64,000 nucleotides of DNA from Roseinatronobacter domitianus (lineage in GTDB: Bacteria > Pseudomonadota > Alphaproteobacteria > Rhodobacterales > Rhodobacteraceae): positions 124,001-188,000 of the forward strand of contig NZ_JALZWP010000003.1 in the NCBI RefSeq assembly GCF_023336755.1, given 5' to 3'. The notes beneath the pieces were generated by a model. That model was not told the origin of the DNA, ran no database searches, and worked only from the letters and a program-made list of their open reading frames with translations. A program made the translations under genes and the position numbers. Shown here one piece after another: positions 51,598-60,855 of this stretch (its first letter is position 1; each line of letters begins with the position of its first letter).

Positions 51598-52356
51598 ATG
51601 CGCCCTGACATTCGGTCCTCTACGACGGTGAGTCGGTCTGTGCGGGTGGTCCGGCCCACGCAGGATGACTTGCAAATTGTGGAAGAGAGTGTCAAAGCCG
51701 CGCTTATGGCTCCGCGCAACATTGTTTTCCCGACAGTCACGAACACGCCAGCAGTGCTCTGGCTGGTTGCTCTGACATGCGCGCCCGAAATCCTGCTCAC
51801 TTTGGGTGAATCCGGGTTGTTGGGATTTGAACGCTTGCGTGGCGTATTTCTGATGTATGGTGCCTTTTGGGATGGCTTGCTGCGCGGATGGGAACCTGTT
51901 TACCCCGGCCAGCAAATTGCGATGTTTTTCACATATGCCGCCTTGCATGGCAGCTTTATCCACCTGCTCGGCAACATGGTTGCGGTGCTGGCACTTGGTG
52001 GCATCGTGGTTGCACGGGTCGGCGGAGGCGGTTTCTTGCTGCTTTACGCAGTCAGCGTCTTCACCGGCGGCATGGGCTATGCCCTGCTGTCGAATGCCGA
52101 TGCACCCATGGTCGGCGCGTCCGGCGCGGTCTTTGGCCTGATTGGCGCGTGGAAGTTCTGGGAATGGCAGTTGCGCCACCATCTGGGCAGCCCAATGCGA
52201 CCGCTGTGGCGGTCCTTGCTTGGGCTTGCGGTTTTGAATGTGGTGCTGTGGTTAATGCTGTCGGGCATGCTGGCATGGGAAGCGCATCTTGGTGGCTTCG
52301 TGGGTGGCGTGCTGTTTGCCGCTATCGCCACCCCCACACTTCGTTACCGCATCTAG
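51598..52356 (+). CDS. Rhomboid-family intramembrane serine protease
   Basis: A 252-residue protein with six hydrophobic segments after a 50-residue cytoplasmic N terminus. The catalytic Ser is in [13 protein letters not shown], the His in the last helix ([12 protein letters not shown]), and the oxyanion helix [11 protein letters not shown] is present. Rhomboids cleave transmembrane substrates within the bilayer. It begins seven bases after the sugar transferase stop with no clear ribosome site; an inner ATG at 51703 is an alternative. Its stop codon shares CTAG with the convergent tpiA. Confidence 0.82.
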   Translation: MRPDIRSSTTVSRSVRVVRPTQDDLQIVEESVKAALMAPRNIVFPTVTNTPAVLWLVALTCAPEILLTLGESGLLGFERLRGVFLMYGAFWDGLLRGWEPVYPGQQIAMFFTYAALHGSFIHLLGNMVAVLALGGIVVARVGGGGFLLLYAVSVFTGGMGYALLSNADAPMVGASGAVFGLIGAWKFWEWQLRHHLGSPMRPLWRSLLGLAVLNVVLWLMLSGMLAWEAHLGGFVGGVLFAAIATPTLRYRI

Positions 52357-53081
52357 GCCGCGTCCAAGGCCGCGATGATCGCGCCGAAATCGCTGGCTTT
52401 CAAAGACGCGCCACCGACAAGTGCGCCATCAACATTCGCCAGCGCAAAAATATCTGCTGCATTGCCGGGCTTCACAGACCCACCATATAGCAGCGACATC
52501 TCGGCGTCGGGGACCGCCGCGCGCAATGCGTCATGCACTTCGGCAATCTGCTCCAACGTGGGCGTGCGGCCCGTGCCAATGGCCCAGACTGGCTCATAAG
52601 CGATAACAGTGTTGCCTGCATTCGCGCCATCCGGGACAGACTCGAGCAACTGGCCCAGCACCACTTCCAACGTGGTGCCCGCGTCGCGCTGTGCCTCGGT
52701 CTCTCCCACACAAATGATCGCTGTCAGACCCGCCTCCTGCGCGGCGCGTGCCTTGGCGGCAACCAGATCAGAGCCTTCACCATGGTCAGCACGCCGCTCG
52801 GAATGCCCCAGAATAACATGGCGCGCGCCAGCGTCAGCCAACATGTCTGCCGACAGATCGCCGGTATGCGCGCCGCTCTTGGCCGTATGGCAATCCTGCC
52901 CGCCCACGAGCAGGCGGCTGCCTTGTGCAAGATCAGCCATCGGCGCAAGCAGCGTGGCCGGCGGACAGATCAGCATTCCGCAGTCCGGGTCCGGGTGGGC
53001 CGCGATCAACGCGCGCATCTCGTCCAGATCGGCGCGCAGACCGTTCATCTTCCAGTTACCGGCGACGAGTTTGCAAGGCAT
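52353..53081 (-). CDS. tpiA: Triose-phosphate isomerase
   Basis: A 242-residue TIM barrel with Lys in VAGNWKMNG, His in ILGHSERR, catalytic Glu in [13 protein letters not shown] and the phosphate loop YGGSVKPGN. Length is slightly below E. coli (255), as in other alphaproteobacteria. The gene is monocistronic; its stop codon interlocks with that of the convergent rhomboid gene. Confidence 0.95.
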   Translation of the reverse strand: MPCKLVAGNWKMNGLRADLDEMRALIAAHPDPDCGMLICPPATLLAPMADLAQGSRLLVGGQDCHTAKSGAHTGDLSADMLADAGARHVILGHSERRADHGEGSDLVAAKARAAQEAGLTAIICVGETEAQRDAGTTLEVVLGQLLESVPDGANAGNTVIAYEPVWAIGTGRTPTLEQIAEVHDALRAAVPDAEMSLLYGGSVKPGNAADIFALANVDGALVGGASLKASDFGAIIAALDAA

Positions 53082-53137
53082 TGGCGTTCCTCCTGTTGGT
53101 CTTGCACAGGGATACGCCCCACCGCGCGGCGATGCAA

Positions 53138-53530
53138 TCAGCCTTGCGCGCGGGCGGCGTTCATACGCTCTGTCAGGGTATCCACGTCATCGAATTTGAT
53201 GGACTCACCACAGCCGCAAGCATCGGTCACATTCGGGTTGCGAAACTTGAATGCACTTTCCAAAAGCCCCGTCTCGTAGTCGATTTCGGTGCCAAACAGG
53301 AACATCTGCGCCATGGGTGCAATCAGCACGCGCGCACCATCCTGCTCGATCACTTCTTCATGTTCGCCCACGTCCTGTGCGGTCTCCATGGTGTATTCCA
53401 TGCCCGCGCAGCCGCCCTTCTTCACGCCCACGCGCAGCCCCTTGGCGCCCTCGCGTTCCATCAGACGTGTGATCTGCCGCACAGCGGCGGGTGTCATCGT
53501 TACCGGGGATTTTCCGGGAATGCCAAACAT
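53138..53530 (-). CDS. sufA: Iron-sulfur assembly scaffold, SufA/IscA family
   Basis: A 130-residue A-type carrier with the three conserved cysteines in [13 protein letters not shown] and the C-terminal ACGCGESI. It binds and transfers Fe-S clusters to target apoproteins. It is separated by one base from the acetyltransferase gene and follows the SufT-like gene on the minus strand; the SUF core (sufBCDS) is not in the window. Confidence 0.88.
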   Translation of the reverse strand: MFGIPGKSPVTMTPAAVRQITRLMEREGAKGLRVGVKKGGCAGMEYTMETAQDVGEHEEVIEQDGARVLIAPMAQMFLFGTEIDYETGLLESAFKFRNPNVTDACGCGESIKFDDVDTLTERMNAARAQG

Positions 53531-53531
53531 G

Positions 53532-54095
53532 TCAGCTCTCTTTCCGTTTCTGTTGCCGCGCGGGATTGCCCATCACGGTCGCGCCCGCAGGCACATCGCG
53601 CGTGACCACCGCGCCGGCGGCAATAATTGCCCCATCTCCCACCGTAACGCCGGGTAGGATAATCGCGCCACCACCGATCCAGACATCAGCCCCGATGGTG
53701 ATGGGACGGCCCCATTCGACAGCCTTGGCACGCGATGCCGCATCGCGCGGGTGGTCTGCCGTCAGGATCTGCACATTCGGCCCGATCTGGGTGCGCGCGC
53801 CGATATGCACGGGGCACACATCCAGCACGACAAGGTTGAAATTCGCGAAACAGCCCGGCCCGAAATGGATATTCATGCCATAATCGACATGGAACGGTGC
53901 GCGAATGACCGCCCCATTCCAGCTGCCCAGAAGCGATTGCAAAATCTCTGCGCGCTGCGGGTCGCCCATGATGGTTTGGTTATAATCCCGCATCAAACCT
54001 TGCGCGCGCTTGCGGATGGCCACCAATTCCGGGCAGCCCGGGTCATAAGGCGCGCCCGATTGCATCTTGTCACGTTCGGACAAGACAATTTCCAT
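53532..54095 (-). CDS. Maltose O-acetyltransferase-like hexapeptide protein
   Basis: A 187-residue left-handed beta-helix acetyltransferase (Maa/NodL/LacA group). The N-terminal helical cap with DPRAEILQSLLGS-like spacing, the catalytic His in ILTADHPRDAASR, and hexapeptide repeats (IGPNVQI, IGADVWIGGGAIILPGVTVG) are visible. It transfers acetyl groups to sugars, though the physiological substrate of Maa is unclear. The start was placed at MEIVLSERDK, where ATG overlaps the SufT stop by one base. It is lodged between two Fe-S assembly genes. Confidence 0.82.
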   Translation of the reverse strand: MEIVLSERDKMQSGAPYDPGCPELVAIRKRAQGLMRDYNQTIMGDPQRAEILQSLLGSWNGAVIRAPFHVDYGMNIHFGPGCFANFNLVVLDVCPVHIGARTQIGPNVQILTADHPRDAASRAKAVEWGRPITIGADVWIGGGAIILPGVTVGDGAIIAAGAVVTRDVPAGATVMGNPARQQKRKES

Positions 54096-54445
54096 CACAT
54101 GAACCCCAGTTCCAGCCGCGCTTCGTCCGACATCATATCCATGCCCCATTGTGGGTCGAAGGTCATTTCCACATTCACCGATTGCACGCCAGGCACGGGT
54201 TCCATGGCGTTCGCAACCCAGCCGGGCATTTCACCCGCCACCGGGCAGCCGGGCGCCGTCAGGGTCATGATGACCTCAACTTCGCCAGCGTCTGAAATCG
54301 TGATGGTGTAGATCAGCCCCAGATCAAAGATATTGACCGGAATTTCCGGGTCGTAGACCGTTTTACACGCCTCGACCAATGGCTCATACAGCGGGTGTTC
54401 GGTGCTGGAGGGCTTTATCAGCAGATCGCCTTCATCTTGTGGCAT
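54095..54445 (-). CDS. sufT: SufT-like DUF59 iron-sulfur assembly factor
   Basis: A 116-residue MIP18/DUF59 protein (EACKTVYDPEIPVNIFDLGLIYTITI and TLTAPGCPVAGEMPG), the group that includes SufT, PaaD and YitW. SufT helps load Fe-S clusters under iron limitation. The single Cys of the TAPGCP motif is kept. It heads a three-gene unit with the acetyltransferase and sufA. Confidence 0.85.
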   Translation of the reverse strand: MPQDEGDLLIKPSSTEHPLYEPLVEACKTVYDPEIPVNIFDLGLIYTITISDAGEVEVIMTLTAPGCPVAGEMPGWVANAMEPVPGVQSVNVEMTFDPQWGMDMMSDEARLELGFM

Positions 54446-54517
54446 GGCACGGCCTTTCCTTTGGCTGCCTCTATTTCCTGACCGATTATATAGGAAAATC
54501 CCCCAACCCGTCCAGTG

Positions 54518-55819
54518 CTACAAAACATAACGGCTCAGATCGGCCGAGCGCGACAGATCGCCGATATTCTGCTCCACGAAAGCGGCATCCACCACAACGG
54601 CTTGGCCCGAGCGGTCGGGCGCATGGAACGACAATTCCTCGAACACGCGCTCCATCACCGTATACAAGCGCCGCGCGCCGATATTCTCGACCGATTGGTT
54701 GACCTCGGCGGCTATGCGCGCAAGTGCTGCGATCCCGTCCTCGGCAAAGCTCACTTCGACCTCCTCTGTGCCCATCAAAGCCTTGTATTGCCGCGTCAGA
54801 GCATTGTCGGTTTCGGTCAGAATTCGCACGAAATCGGCTTCTGTCAAAGGCCGCAACTCTACCCGGATCGGCAGGCGCCCTTGCAGTTCCGGCAGCAGGT
54901 CGGACGGCTTTGCAACGTGGAAAGCACCCGATGCGATGAACAGAATATGATCGGTCTTTACCGGCCCGTGCTTGGTGGTGACGGTCGTGCCCTCGATCAG
55001 CGGCAGCAGGTCGCGCTGCACGCCTTCGCGGCTCACATCGCCGCCGCGCGCATCGGCCCGCGCACAGACCTTGTCAATCTCATCCAGAAAAACAATGCCG
55101 TTTTCCTGCACCGACTCTAGTGCGGCCAGCTTCACCGCCTCGTCATCGAGCAGCTTGTCGGCCTCCTCCGCGATCAGCAGATCATGGCTTTCCCGAACTG
55201 TGACTTTCTTGCGCGTGGTGCGCCCGCCCAGCGCCTTGCCGAACAATTCACCGATATTCATCATCTGAGGCGGCTGGCCCGGCATGTCGAACATCCCCCC
55301 CATCGGGTTGGATGTGTCGGCAATCTCGATGTCGATTTCCGTATCGTCAAGCTCGCCCGCCAGCAGCTTGCGGCGGAACATCTCACGCGTGGCCTCACGG
55401 GCATCTTTACCGGCAATCGCCTCGATCACGCGGTCCTCGGCGGCCTTGTGCGCGCGCGCCTTCACGGCCTCGCGCATTTGCTCGCGGGTCTGGGCAATCG
55501 CGGCGTCGGCCAGATCACGGATGATCTGCTCCACATCGCGGCCAACATAGCCCACTTCGGTAAATTTCGTCGCCTCGACCTTGATAAAAGGCGCTTTCGC
55601 AAGCTTCGCCAAGCGGCGGCTGATCTCGGTCTTGCCCACCCCGGTCGGGCCGATCATCAGGATGTTCTTGGGGTAGACCTCATCGCGCAGTTCCGGCGCC
55701 AGTTGCTTGCGCCGCCAGCGGCTCCGCAATGCCACAGCCACAGCACGCTTGGCGTCCTTCTGGCCAATGATGAAGCGGTCCAATTCAGACACAATCTCGC
55801 GCGGGGTCAGGTCGGTCAT
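54518..55819 (-). CDS. hslU: ATP-dependent protease ATPase subunit HslU
   Basis: A 433-residue AAA+ unfoldase, partner of the HslV peptidase. Walker [10 protein letters not shown], Walker [10 protein letters not shown], the I-domain between about residues 105 and 235, and the C-terminal end (DLSRYVL) that docks into HslV are present. In most bacteria hslV and hslU are adjacent; here a toxin-antitoxin pair of opposite orientation separates them by about 700 bases, so hslU needs its own promoter. Confidence 0.95.
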   Translation of the reverse strand: MTDLTPREIVSELDRFIIGQKDAKRAVAVALRSRWRRKQLAPELRDEVYPKNILMIGPTGVGKTEISRRLAKLAKAPFIKVEATKFTEVGYVGRDVEQIIRDLADAAIAQTREQMREAVKARAHKAAEDRVIEAIAGKDAREATREMFRRKLLAGELDDTEIDIEIADTSNPMGGMFDMPGQPPQMMNIGELFGKALGGRTTRKKVTVRESHDLLIAEEADKLLDDEAVKLAALESVQENGIVFLDEIDKVCARADARGGDVSREGVQRDLLPLIEGTTVTTKHGPVKTDHILFIASGAFHVAKPSDLLPELQGRLPIRVELRPLTEADFVRILTETDNALTRQYKALMGTEEVEVSFAEDGIAALARIAAEVNQSVENIGARRLYTVMERVFEELSFHAPDRSGQAVVVDAAFVEQNIGDLSRSADLSRYVL

Positions 55820-55899
55820 GGTGCGTCCCTTCTGGTGTTCCTGCTCAGATAGAGGCTTGAAGGGTGAAATTGAAGGGGTTGCGGAATGTGTGGGCGATG

Positions 55900-55909
55900 T
55901 GTATATACA
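55900..55909. promoter_or_regulatory. Perfect palindrome upstream of brnT, candidate BrnA operator
   Basis: TGTATATACA is an exact 10-base palindrome, 85 bases before the brnT start and 81 bases upstream of hslU. BrnA antitoxins autorepress from palindromes near the promoter, so this is a plausible site. It might also affect hslU transcription. Confidence 0.4.
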
Positions 55910-55994
55910 ATTTGGGCCTCAAAAGAAGGCAAATGACTTGGATAGGGGAAGCCCATGCGACAAAACATCAGTTTCATGCAGTTAAGGAAAACGA

Positions 55995-56297
55995 ATGACA
56001 CCCCCATTCGAATGGGACGAAAGCAAACGTCTCAAAACCATCGAAAAACACGGCATCGACTTCCTTGACGTCATCAGCATTTTTGACAGCCCGCACCTGA
56101 TTATCCCCGCCCGAAGCGATACCGAAGACCGCTTCGCCGCAATCGCGGATTGGAACGGGATTATGGTTGCAGTGTTCTTTACGATCCGCGGAGAGACGAT
56201 CCGCATCATCACCGCCCGGAGGGCACGGAGACATGAGCGAGACCTCTATCAAAACCTACACACTGGACGAGATTCGCCAGATCAAAGGCCGCACTGA
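55995..56297 (+). CDS. brnT: BrnT-family ribonuclease toxin
   Basis: A 100-residue RelE-fold toxin. The family pattern is clear: [61 protein letters not shown]. BrnT cleaves mRNA and slows growth until bound by BrnA. The residues used for catalysis in Brucella BrnT (Lys, Glu, Arg in these motifs) are present. It overlaps the brnA start by 65 bases in a different frame, far more than the usual few bases, and its last 18 residues lie entirely in the overlap. Confidence 0.88.
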   Translation: MTPPFEWDESKRLKTIEKHGIDFLDVISIFDSPHLIIPARSDTEDRFAAIADWNGIMVAVFFTIRGETIRIITARRARRHERDLYQNLHTGRDSPDQRPH

Positions 56298-56529
56298 TTG
56301 GGACGCGCTTCGGCGCGCGGAAGAGCTTGGGCTGGAACCCGAGCGCAACGAAGATGAATTCGAAGTCGACTGGACACGCGCCAAGCTGGTTACGCCAGAG
56401 CCGAAAAAGGCGATTTCGCTGCGTGTCGACCCGGACGTGCTGGAGTTCTTCAAATCGCAAGGCGCAGGCTATCAAACCCGCATGAACGCGGTTCTGCGCG
56501 CGTGGATGGATGCGCAGCTTAAGCGCTAA
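56233..56529 (+). CDS. brnA: BrnA-family antitoxin
   Basis: A 98-residue antitoxin with an acidic, toxin-binding middle ([20 protein letters not shown]) and a C-terminal ribbon-helix-helix ([35 protein letters not shown]) that binds DNA and represses the operon. The ATG was chosen because it has GGAG upstream and matches the family start. Its 3' end overlaps the convergent hslV stop region by 11 bases. Confidence 0.88.
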   Translation: MSETSIKTYTLDEIRQIKGRTDWDALRRAEELGLEPERNEDEFEVDWTRAKLVTPEPKKAISLRVDPDVLEFFKSQGAGYQTRMNAVLRAWMDAQLKR

Positions 56530-57070
56530 TCTTCTCCACCGTCAGATTTCCGTTGGTATAGACGCAAATATCCGCCGCAATCGCCATGGCGCGGCGCGCG
56601 ACGTCTTCGGCACCCATCTCGGTCGCCATCAACCCGCGCGCGGCGGCCAGGGCAAAATTCCCCCCCGACCCGATCGCAGCAATGTCATGCTCCGGTTCCA
56701 ACACGTCGCCCGCGCCGGTAATCACGAACAGGTCGCGCCCATCGGTTACGATCAGCATGGCTTCCAGTTTTTGCAAATATTTGTCGGTGCGCCAGTCTTT
56801 CGCCAAATCCACAGACGCGCGTGCCAATTGCCCCGGCGTCGCTTCCAGTTTGGCTTCAAGCCGTTCCAGCAAGGTAAACGCATCGGCGGTGGACCCGGCA
56901 AACCCCGCCACCACGTCATAGCCGCCGGGTGACAGGCGGCGCACCTTGCGCGCGCTGCCCTTTATCACGGTCTGGCCAAGCGACACTTGCCCATCCCCTG
57001 CGACAACGACCTCGCCGCCCCTGCGAACTGCCACAATGGTCGTGCCATGCCAGCCGGGAAACTCGGTCAT
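56519..57070 (-). CDS. hslV: ATP-dependent protease peptidase subunit HslV
   Basis: A 183-residue proteasome-like Ntn-hydrolase. A short propeptide (MTEFPGWHG) precedes the catalytic threonines in [10 protein letters not shown], which become N-terminal after processing. It forms a double hexamer capped by HslU hexamers. The start ATG was placed at MTEFPG; the frame continues open upstream through trxA without family similarity. Its 3' end overlaps brnA by 11 bases. Confidence 0.95.
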   Translation of the reverse strand: MTEFPGWHGTTIVAVRRGGEVVVAGDGQVSLGQTVIKGSARKVRRLSPGGYDVVAGFAGSTADAFTLLERLEAKLEATPGQLARASVDLAKDWRTDKYLQKLEAMLIVTDGRDLFVITGAGDVLEPEHDIAAIGSGGNFALAAARGLMATEMGAEDVARRAMAIAADICVYTNGNLTVEKISA

Positions 57071-57144
57071 CGCGCCCTCTTCATCTTGCAAAAAATACTC
57101 CCGCCGGAGGCATCCGCCGTGTGGCCGGATGCGACCGGCAGGGT

Positions 57145-57169
57145 TTGGGGACCAAACAGCCCCCAAAAA
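57145..57169 (-). terminator. Stem-loop after trxA
   Basis: On the minus strand TTTGGGG and CCCCAAA form a 7-base stem directly past the trxA stop, and a second stem GCATCCG / CGGATGC lies nearer hslV. Neither has a clear T run. Confidence 0.45.
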
Positions 57170-57171
57170 GT

Positions 57172-57492
57172 TCAGATTGCGCCGTCGATCCAGGATTGCA
57201 ACGCCGATTTCGGGGCTGCACCGACCTTGTTCGACACCGGCTGGCCGTCCTTGAACAGGAACAACGCGGGGATACCGCGAATGCCCATGGACGCTGCAGT
57301 GTTCGGGTTTTCGTCCACGTTCACTTTGGCAATCTTGATCTTGTCGCCATATTCGGCGGCCAGCTCTTCCAAAGCCGGGCCGATCTGCTTGCACGGGCCG
57401 CACCACTCGGCCCAAAAATCAACCACGACAGGAATATCGGACTGGCGCACTTCCGCGTCGAAGGTGGCATCGGTAACTGCAACTGTGGGCAT
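57172..57492 (-). CDS. trxA: Thioredoxin 1
   Basis: A 106-residue cytoplasmic thioredoxin with WCGPC (residues 30-34), the cis-Pro in RGIPALFLF and conserved Asp and Lys of the fold. The start follows GGAGGGG. It lies downstream of addA on the same strand, the usual place in Rhodobacteraceae, and supplies reducing power to ribonucleotide reductase, methionine sulfoxide reductases and CcdA-type carriers such as the SoxV homologue at the left of the window. Confidence 0.95.
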   Translation of the reverse strand: MPTVAVTDATFDAEVRQSDIPVVVDFWAEWCGPCKQIGPALEELAAEYGDKIKIAKVNVDENPNTAASMGIRGIPALFLFKDGQPVSNKVGAAPKSALQSWIDGAI

Positions 57493-57549
57493 TGGCCCCT
57501 CCATAGGTTTGCTTCTCTGAACCTCAATTATGCCTCTGCGCGCGCGGAT

Positions 57550-60500
57550 TCAAGCACTCGCGCGGGCAACCGCGGCACGCAGGGGCGCGTCGGGCAGTCG
57601 CATCAGCTCGGCCGTTGCGGTCCAGAGCAGCGCCATCTCGACCGTATGACCGGGAAAGACCTGTTCCAACGCCTGCAGATAAGCCCCCATCTGGCGCAGC
57701 AACCCTTCCGGCACATCTGCGACATCGCGCGGCACAACCCGGTTCGATTTGTAATCAACCGCCAATACATGCCCGTCTTGCACCACCAACCGGTCAATTA
57801 CGCCAAACAGCGGGCGCGCGCCAAGCTGGCCCGCGATTTCGACCTCTGCCAATGTGCCGCGGGCGAAAAGCGGGGCAAGCGCAGGCGTGTCCAGAACCGA
57901 GACCGCTTCTGGCAATAGCTGCGAGGCATCGGACGGGCTACCAAGAAGTGCTGCGGCGCGGGCGCCCCATGTCTCTCGCGGCCAAAGCGGCAGATGCTCC
58001 AGCAGCATGTGCAACCCGGTGCCCAAACGCAGTGCTGTGTCCTCGTCAAGGCCTGCCTCGCCCGGCAATGCCTTTGCTCCCCCCAAGGTCGAGGGGGTCA
58101 AAGGTTTGGGCCGATCCGGTGGCGGCGGCGCGGGGTACCAAAGCGCATCGGGCAGCGGCATGGGCGCAATCGCGGCCGTTTGCGGCTCTGTGCCTTGCTC
58201 TGGCCAGACGCCATGCGCGTGGCGCATCCCCGGCCCGGTCGGCGTGTCCAGATGGTCCGCGCCCGCCAGACGCAGGCCGTCCGCCACACGATTATACCAA
58301 TTTTCGGGCTGTTTCATGTCGCCCGCGCCCGCAACGATCAGCCAGCTTTCGGCGCGCGTCATTGCAACATACAGCAACCTTGCATCTTCCTGCGCGCGCT
58401 GTGCTGCGCGATCATCCAGTGCGGATTGCACCGGCGCGGGGTTCAGCCCGGCATTTGCCTTCCAGACCGCACGGCCTTCGACCCCGACAATTTCTGTCTT
58501 GTCATTCGCCCTTTGATCGGCGGTATCGGGCAGGATAACGATGGGCGATTCCAGCCCCTTGGCGCCGTGCACGGTCATCACCCGCAGCATCGGGCTGGCG
58601 CTGTCCAATTCGCGTTTCAACTCGACCTCGTCGCGCTCCAGCCAGGACAGGAACCCGGTCAGCGACGGTATTTCCGCTTGTTCATAGCTTAGGGCCTGCG
58701 CAAGGAACGCGTCGATCCCGTCCTCGGCCTCTGTTCCCAGCCGCGCGATCAGGCGGCGGCGACCGTCATGGCGTGACAGCACCCGTTCGACCAAATCATA
58801 AGGGCGCAAAAAGTCCGTCTGCAAGCGCAGGTCGCGCAACACGGCCAGCGTCGGGCTGTCGTCTTGGGCGCGCAGCCGCGACCACAGGTATTCGCCCTTG
58901 GTGCGGCCCTGCGCCAAGCGGTAAAGCGCATCTTCAGACCAGCCAAACAGCGGCGAGCGCAGGCAGGCGGCCAGCGACAAATCGTCCTCGGGTGTGGCCA
59001 GAAAGGCCAGAAGCGCCGTCAGGTCGCGCACCGCCATTTCCCCGCCCAAGCGCAACCGATCAGCCCCGGCAATTGCCAGCCTTTGAGCCTTGCAGGCCGA
59101 AATAATCTCGTGAAACAAAGGGCCACGCCTGCGCACCAGGATCAGGACATCACCTTCGGTCATGAGACGAGCAGAGCCCTTGTGCGGCACAAGCGTGCGC
59201 GCATCGATCATGCGGCGCAATTCGGAGGCAATTTCGCGGGCAAGCTTGCGCGCGTGATGCTCGTCCGAGCGCAGATCGACCGGGTCATACCAAGCGCGGT
59301 CGTGCTCGGCTTTCTCGGGCAGAATCGGTGTCCACAGGTCCACCCGGCCCGGCAGCGCATGGAAAAAGGCGATATGCGTGGGCGGCCCGCCAAGCCCCTC
59401 ATCCTGCGGCGGCTGGAATGTCATGTCGACCGTGCGCAGCACCCCGGCGGACGAACGGAACGAATGTTCCAAAGCCGCATCTTCCAGCCGCAGCCCGACA
59501 TCGGACAGGCGTTCGCGGAACATCGCCTGCATGTCATCGAAGACTCTCAGATCGGCCCCTTGGAACGAATAGATCGACTGTTTCTTGTCGCCCACCACGA
59601 ACAGGCTGCGCTCCACGTCGCGCGCCCCGATGCCCGCAGTAAATTCCTGCGTCAGCAATTCAATGACCCGCCATTGCGCGGGGCTGGTGTCCTGCGCTTC
59701 ATCGACAAGGATGTGGTCAACCCCGCCATCCAGCTTGAACAGAACCCATTGCGCGACTGAGGGATCGGTCAGCAATTGTCCGGTGCGCAGGATCAGGTCG
59801 TCGAAATCCAACCAGGCGCGCGCGTCTTTCTGTGCGCGGTAAGCCACCAGAAACGGCTGGGCGAACGTATGCAGCACCCGCGCCCGGTGCAGCGCGGCAA
59901 GGCCAAGCCGCAAGGGGCGAGCCTGCTCGACCCGCGCCATAAACTGATTGAGCGGGTCAATCAGCGCATCCATGGCAATGCGTGTGTCCTTGGTGGGAAA
60001 GCTGCCAATCTTGGCCGCGAAGGGTTCCTTTGCCGTGGCGCCCGTCAGAAATATTCCTTCCAAATGGGGCAAGAGCGACAGATCAGCGCGGTCCATGTCC
60101 AAGGCGCGCAGCTTGTCGGCGGCCTTGCCATCATTCTTGCCGCCCGCGTCCAGAAACGGAAGCATGTCCGCAATCAGCGCGGCCTCGCTGCCAAGGAACA
60201 CCTCTGACAACAGCTTGTCCTCGGTCATACCTGCGGGCAGGCCAAAGGTCGCCTCTTCCGGGGCGGGGGCGTCGAACAGGGCAGATTTGCCACATATCTC
60301 GGCCAGCAGCGTCTCGATCTCTGCTCCGGTGAAAACCTGCGCCAAACGGGCCACAGCATCGGAATTTTCCGACAGTTCCTCCAGCACATCGGCGCGCAAG
60401 GCACGCGCGGCGCGGGCGTCCATCTCCGTAAAGGCCGGGGACAGGTGCGCCTCCAGCGGGAAGCGGCGCAACAACGACGCGCAAAACGAATGGATCGTCT

Positions 60501-60855
60501 GGATCTTCAATCCGCCCGGGGCTTCGATCGCACGGGCAAAAAGCCGCCGCGCCTGTGCCAGTTGCTCTGACGATCCGCCTGCCTCGCCGATCTTGGACAG
60601 TTCGGCGCGCAACTCTTCATCGGGCAGCATGGCCCATTTTCCCAACAGGGCAAAGAGCCGGTTCTGCATCTCGCTCGCGGCAGCCTTGGTGTAGGTCAGA
60701 CACAGAATATGCTGCGGCGCGACATCATTCAGCAGCAACCGTGCCACGCGGTCGGTGAGCACCTTGGTCTTACCAGACCCGGCATTGGCGGACAGCCAGG
60801 TCGAGGACAAGGGCTCTGACGCGCGGTTCTGCGCTTCGGTCGCGGCATCAACCAT
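57550..60855 (-). CDS. addA: Double-strand break repair helicase-nuclease subunit AddA
   Basis: A 1101-residue UvrD-type helicase with C-terminal nuclease. Walker A is in SANAGSGKTKVL (about residue 20-31), Walker B is LVDEAQDTSPAQW, and the RecB-type nuclease motif is AVDYKSNRV near the end. With AddB it resects DNA ends for RecA loading and recognises regulatory Chi sequences. The start at MVDAATEAQNR overlaps the addB stop by eight bases, so the two subunits are translationally coupled. Confidence 0.95.
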   Translation of the reverse strand: MVDAATEAQNRASEPLSSTWLSANAGSGKTKVLTDRVARLLLNDVAPQHILCLTYTKAAASEMQNRLFALLGKWAMLPDEELRAELSKIGEAGGSSEQLAQARRLFARAIEAPGGLKIQTIHSFCASLLRRFPLEAHLSPAFTEMDARAARALRADVLEELSENSDAVARLAQVFTGAEIETLLAEICGKSALFDAPAPEEATFGLPAGMTEDKLLSEVFLGSEAALIADMLPFLDAGGKNDGKAADKLRALDMDRADLSLLPHLEGIFLTGATAKEPFAAKIGSFPTKDTRIAMDALIDPLNQFMARVEQARPLRLGLAALHRARVLHTFAQPFLVAYRAQKDARAWLDFDDLILRTGQLLTDPSVAQWVLFKLDGGVDHILVDEAQDTSPAQWRVIELLTQEFTAGIGARDVERSLFVVGDKKQSIYSFQGADLRVFDDMQAMFRERLSDVGLRLEDAALEHSFRSSAGVLRTVDMTFQPPQDEGLGGPPTHIAFFHALPGRVDLWTPILPEKAEHDRAWYDPVDLRSDEHHARKLAREIASELRRMIDARTLVPHKGSARLMTEGDVLILVRRRGPLFHEIISACKAQRLAIAGADRLRLGGEMAVRDLTALLAFLATPEDDLSLAACLRSPLFGWSEDALYRLAQGRTKGEYLWSRLRAQDDSPTLAVLRDLRLQTDFLRPYDLVERVLSRHDGRRRLIARLGTEAEDGIDAFLAQALSYEQAEIPSLTGFLSWLERDEVELKRELDSASPMLRVMTVHGAKGLESPIVILPDTADQRANDKTEIVGVEGRAVWKANAGLNPAPVQSALDDRAAQRAQEDARLLYVAMTRAESWLIVAGAGDMKQPENWYNRVADGLRLAGADHLDTPTGPGMRHAHGVWPEQGTEPQTAAIAPMPLPDALWYPAPPPPDRPKPLTPSTLGGAKALPGEAGLDEDTALRLGTGLHMLLEHLPLWPRETWGARAAALLGSPSDASQLLPEAVSVLDTPALAPLFARGTLAEVEIAGQLGARPLFGVIDRLVVQDGHVLAVDYKSNRVVPRDVADVPEGLLRQMGAYLQALEQVFPGHTVEMALLWTATAELMRLPDAPLRAAVARASA

